Source: Megalonaias nervosa
Lineage: Eukaryota; Mollusca; Bivalvia; Unionida; Unionidae
DNA: 64,000 bases
Assembly (NCBI GenBank): GCA_016617855.1
Contig: JAECUM010009738.1
Location: 50,070 to 114,069 of the forward strand
Direction of reading: 5' to 3'
Below the pieces are notes generated by a model, which saw only the letters and a program-made list of their open reading frames with translations, searched no databases and was not told where the DNA came from. Below, one piece after another: positions 53,778 through 64,000 of this stretch. Each line of letters opens with the position of its first letter. Position 1 is the stretch's first letter. The translations under genes and the position numbers were made by a program.

Positions 53778-54350
53778 AGATGATGATGTATTGGAAGTGG
53801 AGGTCATACTTACATGCTGAGGATGAATCTGAAGAAAAAAAGCCACATTTTTAGAAGATATCTGTGTTATTGTTTTCTTTTTCATAATGTGTAAGAGCTT
53901 ACAAAGATCTTGCATAAAGAAAGTCATACAGACAATATTTTGACATTGACACTTAGAGGATCTGACATGTCAAATCATTATTTTACTGAAGACTACACAG
54001 GAGTCATTCTGAAAATTCACACCTCAGTTTTACACCACTGGGATATGTCTTTAGCTTTGAGAGAAAATCTTGTTGAAGTTTCTCAAAAGGAAAACATTAT
54101 TTAGAATTACTGTTATGACCAGAATTTCCTATCATAACACAACTAAATACATACCCAAAGCTTACAGGAAAATATCACACATTCTCCAGACTTTGTTACT
54201 CGGAGATGGCTGGGTATGGCATTGACTGGAAGATACTGAATGAATAAGCATAGTCATTTTCCTTTAAACTGCAGTAAAATTTAGAATTGGAAAATTGCTT
54301 TGAATATTTTTCCACATGATTATTGTCTTGATTCTTCCTCTCTGTCACGC
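53778..54350 (+). other. presumed RBBP5 3' UTR or flank, nothing else recognised
   Basis: Follows the tentative stop at 53775-53777. AT-rich, without coding potential. A (CA)n tract follows at ~54347-54371. Confidence 0.4.
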
Positions 54351-54599
54351 GCACACACACACACACACACATGCTAAAAAAAAGATTATGTACCACAAAC
54401 CTTCAGATTAAAATTTGCCATGAGGGAATTCAGGAGAGCCAACCTGATGGGTAAATTTATTATATATCAGACAACTATTAACCATGGTCCCCAAATTATC
54501 ATGGAACTTTCTTTTCTGTCTGATTTGCTTGCCGTGTATTTTTCTAATATTAAATATTCTTAAATAAGCTTTAAGGTCATTTAATGGTGGCACGTCTTT

Positions 54600-56500
54600 T
54601 CTTATCTTGTATGTATATATGTAGTACTTGGTAAGATGAAGATCAAAATAAATATTTTTCGTTCAGTTGCTCTACATCATTATCTCTAAATAAAACCATT
54701 CTAGCACTTTGAGTAAGTGCTATTTTAGTATATCTTGAATCCAGTGGGAAACATCACTCCATAATCTATTAACCACATTACTTCCCCAAAATACTCTATT
54801 GCTTCTGGTGAACCTTTACAAAAGATACATTTACAAGTATCAGTGGCATATATTTTATGCAAAAATGTATTCATCAGTAGAAGTTCTATGAATAACATGT
54901 TATTGAACCAATTGTAATTTAGAATTTGTTATTGTTTTAAATAGTTTGAAATATGTATTTCACCAGTAGTCACTAGTGAGGTTGAAATTTTCTTGCCATC
55001 TTTTTTTGCTGGTTAGTAAAACATTCAAGTTCAAAAGTAATTTGTACAACTCCTTATAACCTTTATCACTTTGAAGAGTAATTTTTAAATGGTGAAGGAT
55101 TACCTGGCATTCATGTCTGTAATCAGTTATATGAATTATCTTCATAATGACCTTATAGATTGAATGACACCTTGAAAGGCAAGAAGATTTATATTGATGT
55201 CATACTTTGATTTAAAACTTTCAGTGTCAAGAAAACTTCCCTGGTATTTGAGCACATAGCTAAATTAATAATATTATGTTTAATCCATTTTTGTACATGA
55301 TGGGTACTGTGTTTACCCTTATTAGTGTGTTCATCCACAAGTTTGTTGTCATAAGATCTTCTCCTGTTTGAGGTATGTTTCAGTGTATTAAAAGTTTCCA
55401 CGCCAATAAAACATCATGCCAAAACATTTTGTTTTTCCTTTATCTCCTTTGATATTTTACCTGTATATTCATAACCTTATATAGCAGTGATTTTGATCTC
55501 GCATATTTGTTATTCAGACAAGTGAACAGGTTTTCTTCAAGTTGTAAGATGTCTACGAATCCAAGTTACTTTTAGAGCTAATGTAAATGCTTTAATATCT
55601 ATCATTGCTAACCCTCCTTTGTGGATGTTCTAAAAGAAAATCTGTCATTTAAATCTATCTACTTCTGACTGCCATATAAATGTGTAACATATTTTTTTCA
55701 GTTCATTAAGAAGATTTTATGGAGAGTTTGGCAAAGAGATGAACAAATGGATCACAGTGGTTTTCAAAACTGTTATTTTACCAGTTAGTGTTAGGGTGTG
55801 TTTGCCCAGTTTCTCAGAAACTTCTGTATCATTTGTGTTTTACTTTCACATTTATCTGTACGATTAAAGTTGACAGAACTTTATACCCATTAGAGTAAAT
55901 TCAGTAACCCATTGCAATTTTAACCTATAATGAAAGGTTCGTGCTCTTCTTATTTCTTATGCTGACTGCTTTTGTTTTGGTAATATCAGGCCTGAGATCC
56001 TTGCAGATAAATCTAATACATCAGTGGAAGATTTAAGAGTTTTGAAAGGGCCATCAAGAATGAAAGTAGTATCATCTGCAAACTCTAAGAGTAAATATTC
56101 TGTTTCCTTCAGTTTAATACCTTTAATTTATATTTTTATTGTATTTTAATAATATTGAGAAAATTCTGCAGATATTAAATATATGGAAGTAGTGGGTCAC
56201 CCTGTCTGCAGCCTCTAAAAGCATTGAAAATTAAGATATAAAGACGTTCAGACACACTCATGAAGAGATATTACAAAAATAAGTTTTTATCCACCGTCTT
56301 TTCATTGATTGCAAAATATAAAAATGTTAGAATATTATGCATGAATTTCCATGAAATGGAATGATGAGCTTTATCAAAATCAATCAATAATTAGATACCA
56401 GGCAGCTGTAATTCTTCAGTGTTATGAATCATATAATAAATAATCCTAATATTTACACCAATATTATCTTCCTTTAACAAGCTGGTTTGTTCCTCAGATA
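54600..56500 (-). pseudogene. LINE (L1/Tx1-like) reverse transcriptase pseudogene
   Basis: Minus-strand translation from 56490 downward: NISEEQTSLLKEDNIGVNIR and IIYYMIHNTEELQLPGI; LLIDFDKAHHSISWKFMHNI; KGIKLKETEYLLLEFADDTT with FILDGPFKTLKSS (the FADD catalytic box, ~56090); ISGLILPKQK; then near 55800-55590 TLTGKITVLKTTVIHLFISL and GLAMIDIKAFTLALKVTWIR. These are successive RT and post-RT blocks of an L1-like LINE. Scattered stops show it is dead. The lower boundary is uncertain. Confidence 0.82.
54647..54652 (+). terminator. possible polyadenylation signal AATAAA for RBBP5
   Basis: This is a canonical AATAAA hexamer about 870 nt after the tentative RBBP5 stop. It is followed by a T-rich stretch (TATTTTTCGTTCAGTTGCT). 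Such hexamers are common by chance in AT-rich DNA, so the assignment is weak. Confidence 0.2.
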
Positions 56501-58150
56501 TTATATGGCCACCATAGCAGCTGTCTTGAAATTCTTGTTATCATTTCTATTCTACAGCAGAAAGTCCTGTCTACAAGTGGTTTGAACCAGACTACTTTTT
56601 ACGATATCCAGTTGGTTGAAAATGAAATTGTTCCATTTGATCACCCAACATGGCCACTGCAGTAGCCATCTTTAGAATCTTGTTATCACTACTCCTTCTG
56701 ACTGGCTGCTTATATCAAGATGGGGTCTTCCTTAAAAGATATCTTATAAGGTCCTAAACGAAAATGGTGCCTATCAGGCTGTTATTATAGCCACCATTAC
56801 AGCAATCTTGAAAAATCATTTTATTACTTCTCCTCAATAACAAGTTCTATAGACATGAGGGTTGTCACCAGAAGACCACTTACAATGTCTGTCTGGTTCT
56901 AAATAAAAATTATTGTACTTAAGCATCCAGTATGGCTGCTAGAACCTCCATCTTGAAAATCTCGTCATTGCAACTCGACCTGAATGGCTCGTCATATCAA
57001 CATATTGTTTGCACTAAATGACTTCTTACCATGTCTGGTTGGTCCCAAATAAAAAAAATGGTTCTGCTTGGGCATCCAGTATGGTGGCCACATTGGCCAT
57101 CTTGTTATGGCTTCTCCACCTGAATGGATGGTCATATTAGCATGGTGTTTTCTTGTTGGTACTGAATGAAAATAGTGCCAGTTTAATGTCTAATATGACT
57201 ACCACAGCAATTATCTTGAAAGTATTGTTAGTGTTAATCCACTTGAATGGAAAGTCATATCAGCATGGGGTTTTCATCAGAAGTAATATTGTGGTCTCCA
57301 GATGGTCTTAATAAATTGCCAGTCCGACATTTAATATGGCTATCACAGTGGCCATCTTAAAAATCTTACTGCTACTCCTCCAAGATAAAGTTTTGTTGGC
57401 TTTGGGTTTTCTCAAGAAGACTTCTTAAGGTAATAGTTGATTATAACTCAAATGGGCCAACCTGGCATCCAATATGGCCGCCGCAATTGCAATCTTGAAA
57501 ATGTTATTGCTACTCCTCCTAGATAGAAGTCAACAATTGGTTTTTACTAAAAGACTTCTTAAGATACTAGTTCATACTAAAAATAAAAAATGGTTCCAAT
57601 TTGACATTCAGTATGGAAACTATGGCAGCCATCTTGAAAATCTTGTTATTGCTACTTCTCCTGAATGGAAAGTAAGATTGACATTGGATTTTCACCATAG
57701 GTCTAATTATGATGTCTAGTTAGACCTAAATGAAAATGGTGCTGATATGAGCTCAAATGGCATATTCCATGGCAGCCATCTTGAAACCTTTCTTGTCACT
57801 ACTCCTCCTAAATAGAAAGTCATATCGAAGTGGGGGTTTTCATAATAAGATTTCTTATGGGGTCTAGTTCTCCCTGATTGAAAATGATGCTGATATGGCT
57901 GCCATGATGGCCATCTTTGAATATCATGTTAGCAAGAGTTCGTGGTCATGTTCCACCCGCAAACTTGTAATCTCTAGTTGGTTCTAAATGAAATGTCTGC
58001 ACAGTATCTGACTACCACAATGAATATATTTTGAAAATCTTGCCACTAATTCTGCAGAAAGTTTTCTAATGTTGTCTAGTTTGCTCTATATGAAAATGAT
58101 GCTGATTTTACATCTGTTATGGCTGCCATAGTGACTTTTGAAAATGTTAC
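56500..58150. repeat. diverged satellite array, same family as 17640-19010, about 12 copies
   Basis: Repeats TTGGT(C/T)CTAAATGAAAATGG, CATCCAGTATGGC(C/T)(G/A)CC, GCCATCTTGAAAATCTTGTT, ATTGCTACTCCTCCT-AATGG and AAGTCATATCA-CATGGGGTT at 110-150 bp spacing. The orientation is the same as in the array inside the gene. Confidence 0.9.
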
Positions 58151-58559
58151 TGCTCAAGAATATCAGAGATGGTTTCAACATTCTGCAGCTAAGAAGAAAT
58201 GAACTTATTTTGAATTCTTGGAAATTCTTTAAAGACAATAGTGTCAGTTCCTTCAAGAGAGTCTTGCTTTTAAACTGTGTTCAAGGACATTTTAATTTGT
58301 TCAAAAGAGTGTTTTTTTGGAGCAAAAATAGAACATTCCCCATGTGTTACTATTTTTAAAAGAAAAACATAACTGCATCGTTCGATAAAGGGACTCAACT
58401 CCATTTGGTAACTGGCACGATTCTTTCGATCCATCAAAATATATCTCATTTTATTCGATAATTATTCTTGGAATATGTATAATAACAAAACTTACGAAAA
58501 TTCAAAGTAATATATTTTATTCCGTTTAATAGTTTTGTAGTCCGTGAGATAAATTCAAC

Positions 58560-58800
58560 GAGTTCTTGGCAAAATTTTCAACAGATTTTGAATACAAAAC
58601 CAGTACCAGTCCAACTTCAAACACTGTAATCTATGATCTGTTGCTGCATAAGAGTATATGGTGTTTGTTCTACTGAATACTCCTACCAAACCGCAGTGAC
58701 CCAACTCTCCCGGCGCATTATGAGATCGTCGATCTGGGTCTATCCAGCTTGCAATTGGACTGGACTTGTAAGCGAATATATACGGCAATGTAATCTTTCA
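58560..58800 (+). repeat. dispersed repeat, copy 2 (pair with 2055-2250)
   Basis: TATGGTGTTTGTTCTACTGA, TACTCCTACCAAACCGCA, GGCGCATTATGAGATCG and GATCTGGGTCTATCCAGC parallel 2090-2190. 58151-58559 and 58801-59086 hold nothing recognised. Confidence 0.55.
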
Positions 58801-59086
58801 CTAAGGAATTTTGTGCAAAATTGATTATTTACTGGTAACTTCGATAAATTTGCAACAAGGTTCGCAAATATATTCTTGCTCAAGCCAAAGTCTTATTGTT
58901 TTCTTTTGTGTTTCTATTCTACAAATAAAAAAATATATAGGTTAAGCACTCCCCTCTGTTGAAGTAGTCTGTTGTTTCAGATTTATAGATAGGTGTTTGT
59001 CCCTTCTCTTATCCACTTGCTTTACAAATCAGAGCCGTGAAATATGGAATTAGCTTATTGTTTGGTATCCTCTTACATTTTATGAT

Positions 59087-59406
59087 GACTGCTCCGGTGG
59101 CCTATTGGTTAGAGCGTCCGCCTCGGATGCGGGAGGTCGCGAGTCCGAACCCTGGCCGAGTCATACCAAAGACTTATAAAAAATGATACTAACAGCTGCC
59201 TCGCTAGGCGCTCAGCATTAATGTTAAGACTGGTCGGCCTGGTGTCAGGATAATGTTACTGGGTAGGACATCATGCTACATGTCTGCAGCATGATGTCCC
59301 AGTGCTAGACGTCACTATAAGCTGCCACACTACAGACATCGTAGTGATATGACAGAAAAATTGTTCAAGCTACGTTAAAAATCCATATCATCACACACAC
59401 ACACAC
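59087..59406 (+). mobile_element. tRNA-derived SINE, family 1
   Basis: Starts GACTGCTCCGGTGGCCTATT, has B box GAGTCCGAACCC at ~59140, full body, and ends AAAAATTGTTCAAGCTACGT, TAAAAATCC and (CA)n. Flanks ACATTTTATGAT and ACATTTCGTGAT may be an aged target duplication. The best preserved head of the set (CGCCTCGGATGCGGGAGGTC). Confidence 0.92.
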
Positions 59407-59478
59407 ATTTCGTGATATAGAACAAGGTGGATTTACTGCCAAATTAGCCTCTGGGCCATGCTGTGTGGTTCAGTGTTT

Positions 59479-59588
<110 letters not shown>

Positions 59589-59913
59589 ATCAACAATAAA
59601 TGATGAAGCATCGAAAACAGGCGAGACACAAGTATTAGCTTTTCGAAAAGATTGAAGGCTCTGCAATATTGAATTCCTTGCTTGGTTTGTAAAGAAAAAT
59701 AAAAAGGCAATATCGCTACCCCCAATCCCCCTCTATAGAAGGCGGTCAGTGGAAGTATCCATGTTCATTACTTACACAAGTAAACATTCCAGGTGTATGA
59801 AAAAAGACCGTCTGGTATGGTTTTATGGCATGAAAATATGCCGAAACAGTTTAAAGTGACTATTAGAGCAGTGTACACTGCTTCCACCTATTTTCGTCGT
59901 CTTCACTCTATTC

Positions 59914-59914
<1 letters not shown>

Positions 59915-59962
<48 letters not shown>
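59915..59962. repeat. (GA)n microsatellite, ~48 bp
   Basis: Pure GA run 330 bp downstream of the (CT)n tract. Confidence 0.97.
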
Positions 59963-59964
<2 letters not shown>

Positions 59965-60539
59965 GAGTCCAGCTTGGACCCTGACTTAGTATGATTAAAT
60001 GGAAATTTAAAGCAACGCCAAGCTGTATGGAACGAGGAAAAGGCTCTGGTAAGCAAGATTTTCTAACAGTCGATTGACATATTTGGAAATAAAAATATTG
60101 TGACTACCAGGCGGTCACAATTAATACAGCAGACTCATTCGTGTACTGTCAATGCAGAATCCAATACTACGTGTCCTTGACAATGAATGCACTAAATATT
60201 AAGTCCATAGATTACATTGTCAGTAGCTCTTAAGGAGAAACTAGACATAAGGATCTCTTGAAAAAAAAGTCATCTTTTTAACTCGGTGTATATAATTTTT
60301 AAAGATTTTTGTCCACATTTAACACAAACCTTGCCTTAAAACAAAGACTTTATACCGATATATGCAGTTAAGCAAAATAAAGGCAGCATTTTTTATTCTG
60401 TAAATTACATGCATATTTTGGGGGGTATAAATTTTAAGAATTATAATTGTTTCTAGAGATACACCCTGTTTGGGTACATGGCCATGTCTGATTTTGATTT
60501 TAAAAATGCAAGTTATTTGCATCTACTACTCACATTTTC

Positions 60540-60635
60540 TAAACCAAAATGGTTTTTTAATTCCGTTTAGTAAGGGTCATAAATTATCCTTGAAAAATAA
60601 ATTTCACTTAGAAAAAAAGACATGGACATTTTTGT
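60540..60635 (+). repeat. dispersed repeat, copy related to 11305-11436
   Basis: TTTTTTAATTCCGTTTAGTA, AGGGTCATAAATTATCCTTG and AAAAATAAATTTCACTTAGA parallel 11320-11375. 60000-60539 and 60636-61098 hold no gene that I can support. Confidence 0.55.
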
Positions 60636-61098
60636 TTTAAACATAGTAGGCCCCTGTAGTAAGTGCTCAGTCTTCCTTACTATGTCTTTCATCGGCCGCA
60701 TTAACTAGAAACACCACTTAAAGGGCGTCTAACGCACAGACCTTGACAGAGGTACATTTTCTCATTATGCAATTCTCAATGATAACATTGCCAGAATGAG
60801 GTTTAACAGAGGTGTCTGGTATTGTATCAGTGCCTGAATCTTGAAGGGAGAAGAAACCACGGAATAATGTCCATAATCTGATCAGCCGACAGGGGGCAGG
60901 GGTTCTAGCCCCTGGTAAAGCCGCCATTGTTTAAACAGAATCTAACTCTTGACCGTCGATAAGTTTGCAATCTTCAATAGTATTCTTCAATTTCTGTTAT
61001 GAAGCGTTGAGTGTTTTATCTTAAACTTCACTTGGATGACGTGGACAACTAATATTATCAATTTCAATCAGTTCCAATGTGATTGGTATGAGCTACAG

Positions 61099-61432
61099 CA
61101 TCAGTCTGATTAAAATCAGATCTCCGCTTTCCTACGTGAAGATCTGACGACGACCGCTTAAGGGCCATGTTCTGGTGTCCTAAGAATTAGCCAATGAAAA
61201 TGCAGCTTTCAAAAATCTGAAAGTGAAACAAATCGTTCGGAGCACATTCATACTTTTCATCCGCAGTGCTCTGTCTCCAAACGCGAAGATATAAGACTTC
61301 ATCTAATTGGTTGATAAAATTAGAGATTATGGTAATAACATAGGTTACAAAAACATGACCCCTAAGAGGTCGCTGTCAGATCTTCATGTACAACAGCGGA
61401 GATCTGATTTTAATCAGACTGGCTACAGAGTG
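61099..61432. mobile_element. foldback MITE with ~75-bp terminal inverted repeats
   Basis: Left arm CAGTCTGATTAAAATCAGAT, CTCCGCT, ACGTGAAGATCTGACGACGA, CCGCTTAAGGGCCATG (61100-61170). The right arm in reverse complement gives CAGTCTGATTAAAATCAGAT, CTCCGCT, ACATGAAGATCTGACAGCGA, CCTCTTAGGGGTCATG (61355-61431). The ~185-bp centre is non-coding. GCTACAG occurs just outside each arm and may mark the target site. Class unassigned. Confidence 0.88.
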
Positions 61433-61488
61433 ACACGTGGAGCCATAATAAGGTACATGTATGCCGCCAGATCACACAATCAAAATAA

Positions 61489-61530
61489 TCCGAGGCGGAC
61501 GCTCAAACCACTAGGCCACCCGAACGGTTT
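61489..61530 (-). mobile_element. SINE family 1 head fragment
   Basis: In reverse complement it reads GGTGGCCTAGTGGTTTGAGC and GTCCGCCTCGG, the tRNA-like first ~45 bp only, without B box or body. Confidence 0.7.
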
Positions 61531-61622
61531 TGTTGCAAGTAGGTATTAAGGTGATATAATCTACACACAGCTATGGTAATAACCTATTGTATCCTATACA
61601 AAGCACAGTCTACATATCACTG

Positions 61623-61662
61623 GATTTATTTATTTATTTGTTTATTTATTTATTTGTTTATT
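61623..61662. repeat. (TTTA)n microsatellite
   Basis: TTTATTTATTTATTTG repeated over ~40 bp. Confidence 0.9.
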
Positions 61663-62661
61663 TTAATGCGAAAAAACTAATAATAACATGAAATAAAGTA
61701 ACATAAAGTCATATTATCGATAATAAAATTAGTTCTTATATTTCACAAAATGTTTTGTTACATTAAAAAAAAGAGAAAAAACACGCATGGAGGTTAAATT
61801 TGATACTAAACTAAGGAACACTCTTTACGGTGAACTACCTAGCACACAATCGTTCGCTTGATGTGAACTATTAAAACACACCGAGTTCAAACGTAGTGCA
61901 TACGATTGTAAAGTCTGGTCTTTACAGCACTGAGTGCTAGTTTTAGACTGAGCGAAATGTTTCAAGTTAACTTAAATCGATCTGCAGTACAAGCATAAAA
62001 GTCGCGTTTTGAAATTTGATACTGATACAGATAACAGAAAAGGACAGGCCCACATTAACTGTTTTTGATCCATTCTTTAAAACCAAACTGTGGACTAATT
62101 ACAACATGTGAATAAGAGATCATTTGTCGTTGATTTGTTTTAAAGTACTACCGCAATTGTCTAGAGTGTGCGCCCTGTTATTGAATGATAATTTAGGTGT
62201 CTAATATTGAGTGTCAATTATCAATATATTTAAAAGAGATAATCAGCTATAGTGTATGAAAATTGCATTATTACGACAAATCACATGAAAATTATTGCCC
62301 GCTGTTTACATCATTGCTGACTGCACATGAAACCAGCGAAATGTTTACCTGTGACTCCTGGGAGCGCTGATTAACGTTTGGCCCCAAGAAGGCAAAGAGC
62401 TAATGAAGCGTTAATGTGATTATCAATAGAGTTAGGTTACACTGTCTCTGTAGGCATTCAATTCAGTTGTGAAAAATAGGTCAATAACAATGGTCAGCTG
62501 TCCGAAGATATCAAACATTTAAGTGAACAATGTCAGAATTAAGCTAGGAAAAGTGAAAGTTGGTGGAAAGTTTGCAACAACCTTTGGGATCTGAGGTAAG
62601 TGACATAGAAAAATACATCAGTTCAAAATGAATACCAATTACCTGAAGGTAAACGATATAT

Positions 62662-62703
<42 letters not shown>

Positions 62704-63780
62704 TAGTTACCAGAATCGAAGTTTCATGGTAATATGTTGGTATGCAGTAACGTGTGTGTGTGTGTGTGTGGTGGTGGGGGGAATTGTATTGTCGGTAAAT
62801 ATTTTTTAAATGTCAAATAAGTTTCAGCTTGTTGTTTGTTTATTTTGTCCTTGACAAAATGCCCTCGAAAATTAAACGTTGTCAAACAATTGCTTTTGCA
62901 TTTACACCGTGTTCATGTAGAGCTGCTTTCAGCTCACCAATTTTTTTTAAATCGCCTTGTCTTTATATAACTCCTTAAACTTATATTAATATTTGCTCTA
63001 GTGTATATCTTGGACCAGGTAAAGTAAACTAAGCATTATATAAGAAATTAACATGTTTTGCTTTGGAGAAAGGAAACCAGCTTTTTCGTTCCCTTGAGTC
63101 ATGGCCTTGCAATGAATAGTATATCAAACTTACAATGAGTTTACGATTTCAAATCCTATCCTTATCAGCTTAAATCAGTTGCCATGTGTGCCTCTGATCA
63201 GAGTAACTTAAACTAATTGCCTCCGTTTTAAATACTATTTCATTTAAATGTGCCGTTAAATATCAATCAATAAATCAATCACCCAATCAATCGATCGCTC
63301 AATCAATCGATCGATCGATCTATCAATCTTCTTGTCTTGTTGATGATTGATTGAAGGAATGAAGTAGTTATTATTTGCACACTTTTTGATGACTAAGTGA
63401 TACATTTCTGATACTGTCCATCCGCCCGTGCATTAATGCTTGTCTGCAAATGCCATAAAATGTGTCTACTATCATGTACAAGTAAATTTAATTAAGAATT
63501 TGATGCACTTCCTATAGAGCAAGGAATGGAAATGGAACGATGAGAAGAAAAGTTTCAAAGCTGCCATGTTCGAGATTTCTTATTATTACATGAACCTTCC
63601 AATAAGTATTAACTTTTTAATGTAAGAAAATTCCTTGAAGGGTAGTTGAGTAGTTGTTTGAGAACTATTTCATTGTCAGTGTTTAAAGTTACAAATTAAA
63701 TTTTGTTTTCAATACGATTGTAATTTGTAGCACAGTAATATGTTTATTAGGTGGTTAAGTATCGCTTAGATTTGCGCTGT
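61663..63780. other. non-genic sequence with microsatellites
   Basis: Contains (CA)n at 62663-62700, (GT)n at ~62752-62771, and AATCAATC/GATCGATC repeats at ~63262-63330. A donor-like GAG-GTAAGTG at 62593-62600 follows an open, purine-rich stretch, but no coding exon could be supported. Confidence 0.5.
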
Positions 63781-64000
63781 GGTAGTTGTTGTTTTGTGGT
63801 TTAAGGCCAGTTGTCAGTGCAAGATAGGCTGTACATGGCGGCCAGTAGGCCTATAACTGGTGGAAGAAGAATCCGGGTAAAGCCCCGGTAAGAACCACTG
63901 ACCCATAGGAAGCTACTGGCAAGCTTTCTCACATACCCACATTGGCCGAGCCCGAAACACGAACCCACGCAGACAAAGGTGAGATGGCAGCAAACGCTTT
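63781..64000 (-). mobile_element. SINE family 2, cut by window end
   Basis: On the minus strand the tail CCTTAAACCACAAAACAACA is preceded by body sequence matching 48694-48943 (GAGAAAGCTTGCCAGTAGCT, ATTCTTCTTCCACCAGTTAT). The start of the tRNA-like head, with GGGTTCGTGTTTC, reaches the window end. Confidence 0.9.

Noticed and set aside
60718..60927. Minus-strand ORF starting MAALPGARTP as a first exon of a neighbouring gene
   Set aside because: The start context is attractive, but the rest reads as low-complexity repeat-like sequence with no clear donor and no recognised homology.
62470..62600. Possible 5' exon ending GAG-GTAAGTG
   Set aside because: A good donor sequence alone is not evidence; no conserved coding frame, core promoter or partner exon could be seen in the window.

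Overview
The window is a low-GC, intron- and repeat-rich animal nuclear sequence. It carries one recognisable host gene, on the + strand: a homologue of RBBP5, the WD40 subunit of the MLL/SET1/COMPASS histone H3K4 methyltransferase core. Twelve exons can be placed between 835 and 53777. All have AG/GT boundaries and their reading phases agree from end to end. The first ~120 residues lie upstream of the window, and the very short last coding exon is the least certain. The tRNA-derived SINEs ending in a CTGAAAAAT...CGTTAA tail followed by (CA)n or (AAC)n, the pogo/Tigger elements, and the DIRS-like and Gmr1-like retrotransposon remnants suggest a mollusc, most likely a bivalve. This is inference; no species is named.

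Layout. 1-21660 holds the exons encoding most of the second half of the propeller plus the activation/ASH2L-binding segment. Their introns contain minisatellites, a ~1.2 kb hairpin-unit satellite, a SINE and a Tigger element nested in an older repeat, and a ~10-copy diverged satellite. 21661-41986 is one ~20.3 kb intron full of mobile-element debris: an L1-like LINE, a 45-bp/135-bp higher-order satellite, a DIRS-like RT/RNase H pseudogene, a Ty3/gypsy remnant with integrase before reverse transcriptase, a TIR element, a 36-bp satellite, a second LINE, SINEs and a Tigger transposase pseudogene. 41987-53777 holds the WDR5-binding-motif exon, the acidic and NLS exons and the C-terminal exons. Their introns carry MITEs, a purine-rich 249-bp higher-order array, a foldback hairpin and SINEs. 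53778-64000 has no recognisable host gene. It contains another LINE, a second copy of the diverged satellite, SINEs, a foldback MITE and microsatellites.

How it works together. RBBP5 is the only gene with a likely cellular role; the rest is intronic or flanking repeat. Several repeats bear on its expression. The exon 7 acceptor is the last unit of a six-unit 50-bp minisatellite that duplicates the 3' splice site. The exon 10 acceptor sits directly on a (TTA)n microsatellite. Exon 11 has two in-frame acceptors 30 nt apart. The transposable-element coding regions seen here are broken by stops, frameshifts or internal deletions.
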